DNA of 64,000 nt from Thalassococcus_A lentus (GTDB taxonomy: Bacteria > Pseudomonadota > Alphaproteobacteria > Rhodobacterales > Rhodobacteraceae), in contig NZ_JAQIOY010000003.1 in the NCBI RefSeq assembly GCF_028023555.1, positions 372,001 through 436,000 of the forward strand, written 5' to 3'. Positions 59,042-64,000 of this stretch are shown here, in pieces. Position 1 is the first letter of the stretch. Each line of letters opens with the position of its first letter. The position numbers and the translations under genes were made by a program. The notes beneath the pieces were generated by a model, which saw nothing but the letters and a program-made list of their open reading frames with translations, was not told where the DNA came from and did no database searches.

Positions 59042-60049
59042 ATGACAGCGCCCCTTATTGACCCGTTTGCACGGCCGATCTCATATCTTCGCGTCTCTGT
59101 AACAGACCGCTGCGATTTTCGCTGCGTCTATTGCATGTCGGAAAACATGACATTCCTGCCCAAAAAAGAGCTTCTGACGCTTGAGGAACTGGACCGTATG
59201 TGTTCCACATTCGTGCGTCTGGGCGTTGAAAAACTACGCATTACCGGTGGTGAACCACTGGTACGCCGCAATATCATGACGTTTTTCCGCTCGATGACCC
59301 GGCATCTGGATGCAGGCACGCTCAAGGAGCTGACGCTGACAACAAACGGGTCCCAGATGGTGCGCTTTGCCTCTGACCTGTGGGATGCAGGCGTGCGCCG
59401 TGTGAACATCTCGCTGGACACGCTGGATGAGCAAAAATTCGCGGATGTCACGCGCTGGGGACGACTGCCACAGGTGCTCAAGGGCATTGATGCGGCACAA
59501 AACGCCGGGCTTCGTGTCAAAATCAATGCAGTCGCACTGAAGGGCTTTAATGACGATGAGTTGCTGCGCATGACCGAATGGTGCGCAGAACGCGACATGG
59601 ACCTGACCTGGATCGAAGTCATGCCCATGGGCGACATCGGCAACGAAGATCGACTGGATCAATATTGGAAGCTGGATGATCTGCGCACGCAGCTTGCGCA
59701 ACACTATACGCTGACCGACCTGCCCGAGAGCACCGGCGGTCCGGCCCGCTATGTTCGTCTGGAAGAAACCGGACAGAAGATCGGCTTTATCACACCTTTG
59801 ACGCATAACTTCTGCGAAAGCTGCAACCGGGTGCGCCTGACCTGCACCGGAGAGCTGTTCATGTGCCTGGGACAGGAAGACAACGCCGACCTGCGCTCGG
59901 CCCTGCGCAATCATCCCGGCGATGATGCACCGCTGGAGGATGCGATCCGTTCGGCCATCCTGCGCAAGCCAAAGGGACATGATTTTGACTATTCCCGTCA
60001 AACCGTGGATGGCCGCGTGTCCCGCCATATGAGCCACACCGGCGGCTGA
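59042..60049 (+). CDS. moaA: GTP 3',8-cyclase MoaA
   Basis: MoaA is a radical SAM enzyme for the first step of molybdenum cofactor synthesis, acting with MoaC. The 335-residue protein has the radical SAM cysteines at 24, 28 and 31 (CDFRCVYC) and ITGGEPLVRR near residue 70. The C-terminal second-cluster motif CESCNRVRLTCTGELFMC is near residue 257. The C-terminal two-glycine tail (SHTGG) is present. The start at 59042 matches the family; an in-frame ATG 60 bases up adds an unlikely extension. The product would feed the CoxL-like enzyme in this window. Confidence 0.96.
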   Translation: MTAPLIDPFARPISYLRVSVTDRCDFRCVYCMSENMTFLPKKELLTLEELDRMCSTFVRLGVEKLRITGGEPLVRRNIMTFFRSMTRHLDAGTLKELTLTTNGSQMVRFASDLWDAGVRRVNISLDTLDEQKFADVTRWGRLPQVLKGIDAAQNAGLRVKINAVALKGFNDDELLRMTEWCAERDMDLTWIEVMPMGDIGNEDRLDQYWKLDDLRTQLAQHYTLTDLPESTGGPARYVRLEETGQKIGFITPLTHNFCESCNRVRLTCTGELFMCLGQEDNADLRSALRNHPGDDAPLEDAIRSAILRKPKGHDFDYSRQTVDGRVSRHMSHTGG

Positions 60050-60103
60050 GCCCGCACAGTTTTAAGGCGCGCCTGCGGCGCACTGGTTTTGCGCAAGGCG
60101 CGA

Positions 60104-60150
60104 TTGGGGCTCTGCCCCAAACCCCGGGATATTTCAGGCACAAAGAAGAC
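60104..60150. repeat. REP-like palindromic intergenic element
   Basis: TTGGGGC-TCT-GCCCCAA (60104-60120) forms a 7-base stem with a 3-base loop, followed by ACCCCGGGATATTTCAGGC and CAAAGAAGAC. From memory, similar GGGGC-palindrome plus GATATTT plus AAGAAGA elements are scattered through genomes of this family. It is preceded by further GGCGC-rich sequence (60066-60102). It sits between convergent moaA and the pqiA-like gene. Only one clear copy is in the window. Confidence 0.55.
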
Positions 60151-60161
60151 AAGTTCAGACG

Positions 60162-60662
60162 CTAGGCGAGATGCGCCCGTTTGGCTGAAATATCTGTGAC
60201 AACGGATACCAGCATTGAAAACAACACCAGCGCGCTGAACAGGTACAGGCCCGGCTCTGCTGCGACCTTGCCGACGCCGATTCCTTTGACGGCAACAATC
60301 AGGACAGCAGCGACCATGACGTCAATCATCGAAAGCTTGGCCATGACGGAGCCTGCGAAATACAGCCGGGGGGACTTTTGGAACGGCGCAAACCACAGGT
60401 ATGTGTAGAGCGCCGTTTTCAACATCGGCACGATCATCGCAAAGACCACAAGCACCAGAAACAGGAAGAGGTCCTCTGAAAACAGCGTCATGGCCCCCTG
60501 AAGAACCGAGAATTTCGACTCTAGCCAGATAAATGCGGTCTGCTTCAAAAGTGGCAATGTCCAGCTGATCGGCAGAGCCAGCAGCAACAGGGCATTGCCC
60601 AGCGCACATATCCGGCCAAGGCGACCCGCACGATCGAAAAGGCTTGGCCCGCTGCGACTCAT
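60162..60662 (-). CDS. Paraquat-inducible protein A (PqiA) family membrane protein
   Basis: This 166-residue inner-membrane protein has four hydrophobic segments (about residues 18-38, 62-84, 104-124, 134-155) and the PqiA-type core TLPLLKQTAFIWLESKFSVL and LIVPMLKTALY-like sequence. Only one PqiA half-domain is present, without the zinc-ribbon of E. coli PqiA and without MCE-domain PqiB nearby. A role in membrane lipid transport is known for the PqiABC system but not shown for this single form. Its start overlaps the anmK stop as ATGA. Confidence 0.82.
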   Translation of the reverse strand: MSRSGPSLFDRAGRLGRICALGNALLLLALPISWTLPLLKQTAFIWLESKFSVLQGAMTLFSEDLFLFLVLVVFAMIVPMLKTALYTYLWFAPFQKSPRLYFAGSVMAKLSMIDVMVAAVLIVAVKGIGVGKVAAEPGLYLFSALVLFSMLVSVVTDISAKRAHLA

Positions 60663-61765
60663 GCGTTGGGCCGGCTGATCTGGCCGCCCCCGACAGGCGC
60701 CCCGACCCCGGTTGTCATCGGTGCCGAGGTCGGCAGGCCCCGGGCCACGCGCACGGCAAGATAGCCAAAGGCCTGCGCTTCGAGCATGTCGCCATCAAGG
60801 CCGGCCTCTTCGATGGCTTCCACCGTGCAATCGATTCCTGCGGCCAGCATTTTCATCATGACAGGGTTTTTGCGCCCGCCGCCGGTGACCAGCAACCGGC
60901 TGGGCAGGCTGGGACAATGCTCCATCCCCTGCATCACAGCTGCCGCCGCCATCGCTGTCATGGTGGCCGCGGCATCGGCATCGGGCAGTTCCCGCACCAA
61001 ATCGAGCATCATGGAAAAGTCGTCCCGGTCCAATGACTTGGGAGGCATCTTGCGAAAATAGCCTTCGTCGAGAAACAACTCGAGCGCGCCGTCTTCGACG
61101 CGGCCCTTGCGGGCGGTCTGGCCATCCTTGTCAAACGCCAGCCCGAGCCGTTCGTGCATCAGATCATTGATCGGCGCATTCGCGGGGCCCGTATCAAAGG
61201 CGAGCAAGGCTCCATCATCCTGCGGATGCTGGCAGGTTGGGTCGGCCCAGGTCAGATTGCCGACACCGCCCAAGTTCAAAAAGGCGACCGGGGAATCCGC
61301 CCCCATCCACTGGGCGCATGCGTGATGAAAGAACGGGGCAAGAGGTGCGCCCTGCCCTCCCAGCGCTACATCTGCGCTGCGAAAATCCCAGACCACCGGA
61401 ATGCCCAAGGCTTCGGCCAACGCTTGGCCATCTCCCAATTGATGTGTGCCGCGTCCGCCCGGATCATGGGCCAGTGTCTGACCATGAAAGCCCACAAGCT
61501 GCACATCGTCAAAGCCAGACAGAATCTCCTGATGGGCGGATTGGATGACTTCGCGGGCCGCTGCGCATTCTTCATCCTGCCATTTTCCGAGCGCCGCTTT
61601 CAGAACGCCGCGTTCCGCGTCGGAATATGCCCGGTATCGGGAGGGGCCAAACTCCAGTATGCGTTCCCCGTCGGTCAGGATCATTGCCGCATCGACCCCG
61701 TCCAGAGACGTGCCGGACATCGCGCCTAGCGCCCAAACCGGTTCTGCGTTGAACTTGCCCTTCAC
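60659..61765 (-). CDS. anmK: Anhydro-N-acetylmuramic acid kinase
   Basis: AnmK phosphorylates and opens 1,6-anhydro-MurNAc in peptidoglycan recycling. The 368-residue ASKHA-fold protein shows the phosphate-1 motif GAMSGTSLDGVDAAMI near residue 14, NLGGVGNLTW near residue 170, FDTGPANAPINDL near residue 200 and LVTGGGRKN near residue 310. The start is taken as GTG 61765 with AGGGG upstream, which gives the family length. The in-frame ATG at 61819 would overlap the tyrS start codon. It is divergent from tyrS, 52 bases apart. Confidence 0.94.
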   Translation of the reverse strand: MKGKFNAEPVWALGAMSGTSLDGVDAAMILTDGERILEFGPSRYRAYSDAERGVLKAALGKWQDEECAAAREVIQSAHQEILSGFDDVQLVGFHGQTLAHDPGGRGTHQLGDGQALAEALGIPVVWDFRSADVALGGQGAPLAPFFHHACAQWMGADSPVAFLNLGGVGNLTWADPTCQHPQDDGALLAFDTGPANAPINDLMHERLGLAFDKDGQTARKGRVEDGALELFLDEGYFRKMPPKSLDRDDFSMMLDLVRELPDADAAATMTAMAAAAVMQGMEHCPSLPSRLLVTGGGRKNPVMMKMLAAGIDCTVEAIEEAGLDGDMLEAQAFGYLAVRVARGLPTSAPMTTGVGAPVGGGQISRPNA

Positions 61766-61817
61766 CTTTGCCCCTGCCCTGACTATAGCTGCCCGCGCAA
61801 TATACGAGAGGTATCCC

Positions 61818-63071
61818 ATGACCTACCATCCCAAATCGGACTTCATGCGCGTCATGATCGAGCGCGGCTTTCTGGCTGACTGCACCGATTATCAGGGCCT
61901 CGATGAGGCGCTGAGCAAAGGGGTGGTGCCGGGCTACATCGGTTTTGACGCAACCGCGCAATCGCTTCACGTCGGATCTCTGATCCAGATCATGATGCTG
62001 CGCTGGCTGCAAAAGACCGGACACAAGCCGATCACTCTGATGGGTGGTGGGACCACGAAGGTTGGGGATCCCAGCTTTCGAGCGGATGAGCGGCCCCTGC
62101 TGACAACCGAGCAGATTGACGCCAACATCGACGGGATCAAACAGGTCTTCGCGAAATACATCAGCTACGATGACGGGCCCACAGGCGCCTTGATGCTGAA
62201 CAACGCCGAATGGCTGGATGGCCTGAACTATCTCGAGTTTCTGCGCGATATCGGCCGGCATTTCAGCGTCAACCGGATGCTTTCGTTTGAATCGGTGAAA
62301 TCGCGGCTGGATCGAGAACAGAGCCTGTCGTTCCTCGAGTTCAACTACATGATCCTGCAGGCCTATGACTTCCTTGAACTGAACCGTCGCTATGGCTGTC
62401 TGGTCCAGTTCGGCGGATCGGATCAGTGGGGCAACATCGTCAACGGGATCGACCTGACCCGCCGTGTTCTGGACCACGAAATCTATGGCCTGACCTCGCC
62501 GCTGCTGACCACCAGCGATGGCAAGAAAATGGGCAAGTCTCAGGATGGTGCGGTCTGGCTGAATGCCGATATGCGCAGCCCCTATGAGTTTTGGCAATTC
62601 TGGCGCAACACAACGGATGCTGACGTTGGCCGTTTCCTCAAGCTCTACACCGAAATGCCGCTCGACGAATGCGAACGGCTTGGGGCGCTTGCTGGCTCCG
62701 AGATCAACGATGCCAAGATCGTTCTGGCCAATGCCGTTACAACCCTGTGCCACGGAGCCGATGCCGCCGCAGCAGCCGAAGCGACGGCACGCGAAGTCTT
62801 TGAAAAGGGCGGTGTGGGCGACGACCTGCCAACCCTGACACTCAGCCCAGAAGAGCTGGGCGATGGGCTCTCGATCGTTCAGGCTTTGGTCAAATCCGGC
62901 CTGGCTAAATCGGGCAAGGAAGCCAAACGTCTGATCGCGGAAAACGGCGCGCGCATTGATGATGCACCTTTGACCGATGCGGGCCTGATGTTGGACGCAG
63001 CCGCCCTGTCGAGCCCGGTCAAACTGTCTGCTGGCAAGAAGCGGCACGCATTGGTCAAACTGGGCGACTGA
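61818..63071 (+). CDS. tyrS: Tyrosyl-tRNA synthetase
   Basis: This class I synthetase charges tRNA-Tyr. In the 417-residue protein the HIGH motif appears as HVGS in GFDATAQSLHVGSLIQI near residue 52. The tyrosine pocket YMILQAYDF is near residue 180 and QFGGSDQWGN near residue 200. KMSKS appears as KMGKS near residue 237, and a C-terminal S4 domain (about 350-415) is present. GAGAGG precedes ATG 61818; the frame stays open much further up but only as antisense of anmK. A strong terminator follows. Confidence 0.97.
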   Translation: MTYHPKSDFMRVMIERGFLADCTDYQGLDEALSKGVVPGYIGFDATAQSLHVGSLIQIMMLRWLQKTGHKPITLMGGGTTKVGDPSFRADERPLLTTEQIDANIDGIKQVFAKYISYDDGPTGALMLNNAEWLDGLNYLEFLRDIGRHFSVNRMLSFESVKSRLDREQSLSFLEFNYMILQAYDFLELNRRYGCLVQFGGSDQWGNIVNGIDLTRRVLDHEIYGLTSPLLTTSDGKKMGKSQDGAVWLNADMRSPYEFWQFWRNTTDADVGRFLKLYTEMPLDECERLGALAGSEINDAKIVLANAVTTLCHGADAAAAAEATAREVFEKGGVGDDLPTLTLSPEELGDGLSIVQALVKSGLAKSGKEAKRLIAENGARIDDAPLTDAGLMLDAAALSSPVKLSAGKKRHALVKLGD

Positions 63072-63093
63072 TCTCGTCGCCAAGACAAAGCAA

Positions 63094-63118
63094 AAAGGGC
63101 GCCCGGTGGGCGCCCTTT
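63094..63118. terminator. Bidirectional terminator between tyrS and the protease gene
   Basis: AAAGGGCGCCC (63094-63104) pairs perfectly with GGGCGCCCTTT (63108-63118) around a 3-base loop. T runs follow on both strands (CTTTTTTG on plus, TTTG on minus). Confidence 0.93.
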
Positions 63119-63140
63119 CTTTTTGTCTCGTCCTATCAGA

Positions 63141-64000
63141 TCAACCTTGGTCGAGGCTAAGCGCAACGAACCGAGGGTCGCCACCGCGACGCACCAGCAG
63201 CAGGATGGACTTGCGTCCGGCCTCTTTCGCCGCATCAACCTGCGCCTGCAGCTCTTCCAGTGTCTTGACCGATGTTTGCCCTGCTTCGTTGATTACATCA
63301 CCGCCGCGCAGACCCTTTTCATAAGCTTCGGAATCCTGATCCACGTCGATCACTGCCAGACCTTCTGTATTTGCAGAGAGCTCAAGCGTCTCGCGAAGAT
63401 CATCGTCCAGCGGGCTCAGGGTCAAGCCCATCAGCTCCATCTTGGATGGCTCTTCAGGGGCTTCGTCAATCTGTGCTGCCGGAACGGCGGCCTGCGCCTC
63501 TTCGCGGCGGCCCAGTGTCACCAGCAGGGTTTCGGTTTTCTTGTCACGGCTGACCACGACGCGCACGGTTTTGCCAACCGGCGAGTTGGCCACAACGCGC
63601 ACCAACTGGCGTGTGTCATCCACTTCGACACCGTCGAAGGACAGGATCACATCACCCGCGAGCATGCCCGCTTCCTTGGCCGGGCCTTCTGGAACATCAG
63701 ACACCAGCGCGCCTTTTGCGTTTTCCAGACCCAGCGCTTCGACCATGTCTTCGTCGATGTCTTGAATGCGTACACCCAACCAGCCGCGGCGTGTTTCGCC
63801 AAATTCCTTCAGCTGGTCGACCACGCGTGTCACCACGTTTGAGGCCATCGAGAAACCGATCCCGATCGAGCCACCGTTGGGCGACAGGATCGCGGTATTC
63901 ACGCCGATCACGTCGCCGTCCATGTTGAACAAGGGACCACCAGAGTTGCCGCGGTTGATCGCTGCATCGGTCTGGATGTAGTCATCGTAAGTGCCGCTCA
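63141..64000 (-). CDS. DegP/Do-type serine protease, 3' part (5' end outside the window)
   Basis: This is the C-terminal 285 or so residues of a periplasmic HtrA-family protease. The catalytic serine motif RGNSGGPLFN lies close to the window edge (about 63935-63965). Two PDZ domains follow, the first with RRGWLGVRIQDIDEDMVEALGL and the second with GLRGGDVINEAGQTSVKTLEELQ. The trypsin-like N-terminal part with His and Asp, and the signal peptide, lie beyond base 64000. DegP-type proteins degrade or chaperone misfolded envelope proteins. The gene is convergent with tyrS. Confidence 0.93.
   Translation of the reverse strand, partial: SGTYDDYIQTDAAINRGNSGGPLFNMDGDVIGVNTAILSPNGGSIGIGFSMASNVVTRVVDQLKEFGETRRGWLGVRIQDIDEDMVEALGLENAKGALVSDVPEGPAKEAGMLAGDVILSFDGVEVDDTRQLVRVVANSPVGKTVRVVVSRDKKTETLLVTLGRREEAQAAVPAAQIDEAPEEPSKMELMGLTLSPLDDDLRETLELSANTEGLAVIDVDQDSEAYEKGLRGGDVINEAGQTSVKTLEELQAQVDAAKEAGRKSILLLVRRGGDPRFVALSLDQG

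Noticed and set aside
61572..63083. 503-codon open frame on the minus strand opposite tyrS
   Set aside because: tyrS has HIGH- and KMSKS-type motifs on the plus strand; the minus-strand frame has no domain.

Overview
The window looks like chromosome from a marine alphaproteobacterium of the Rhodobacteraceae (Roseobacter group). The support is a GC-rich, third-position-GC gene set, the hisB-hisH-(DUF2147)-hisA-hisF-hisE order, tandem DUF2484 membrane proteins next to murB, a CarD/fdxA/S4/SUV3-like helicase block, a PaaABCDE phenylacetyl-CoA epoxidase cluster and a SAM-II riboswitch before metZ. The genus cannot be fixed from the sequence alone. Almost all of the window is ordinary chromosomal core; no prophage, insertion sequence, CRISPR array or rRNA was seen.

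Layout. 0-4.7 kb: histidine biosynthesis, interrupted by a divergent DUF2147 gene and a divergent SDR gene. 4.8-7.1 kb: CoA-binding protein, CdsA-like/PlsC-like lipid pair, tRNA-Ser(UGA). 7.3-11.3 kb: SPOR lipoprotein, D,D-carboxypeptidase, tmk and holB. 11.4-17.9 kb: accessory block with an orphan form-II CoxL-like molybdenum hydroxylase overlapping a DUF2235 hydrolase, then a decarboxylase / Lrp regulator / APC permease group. 17.9-28.7 kb: cell-division and envelope genes (DUF2484 x2, murB, ddl, ftsQ, ftsA, ftsZ, lpxC, bamD, recN), followed in opposite orientation by murC, murG and ftsW (28.8-32.6 kb). The usual dcw order therefore appears to be split by an inversion. 32.8-38.7 kb: HI0933-type flavoprotein and the paaABCDE operon with its PaaX-type regulator.

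38.8-43.0 kb is the most unusual part. A BTAD/TolB-like/TPR regulator is followed by a vanadium-haloperoxidase/PAP2-fold enzyme that starts with eleven perfect DGAV repeats. That enzyme is translationally coupled to a papain-like cysteine peptidase. I know of no described system with this composition. 43.1-49.8 kb: aldose epimerase, a TPP-dependent decarboxylase-like enzyme coupled to TrkH, FolE2, and metZ under a SAM-II riboswitch. 50.1-58.4 kb: KefB-type antiporter, CarD, ferredoxin, S4 protein, SUV3-like helicase, TPR protein, SCP2 protein and alpha/beta hydrolase. 58.4-64 kb: lipoprotein, moaA, PqiA-like protein, anmK, tyrS and the 3' part of a DegP/Do-type protease that runs off the window.

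Functionally the window combines amino-acid synthesis (His, Met), peptidoglycan synthesis and recycling with divisome assembly, LPS (lpxC) and outer-membrane assembly (bamD), aromatic catabolism through phenylacetyl-CoA, K+ transport (TrkH uptake, Kef-type efflux) and molybdenum cofactor synthesis (moaA), which the CoxL-like enzyme would need. Many neighbouring genes overlap by 1 or 4 bases (TGATG or ATGA), which indicates tight operons.
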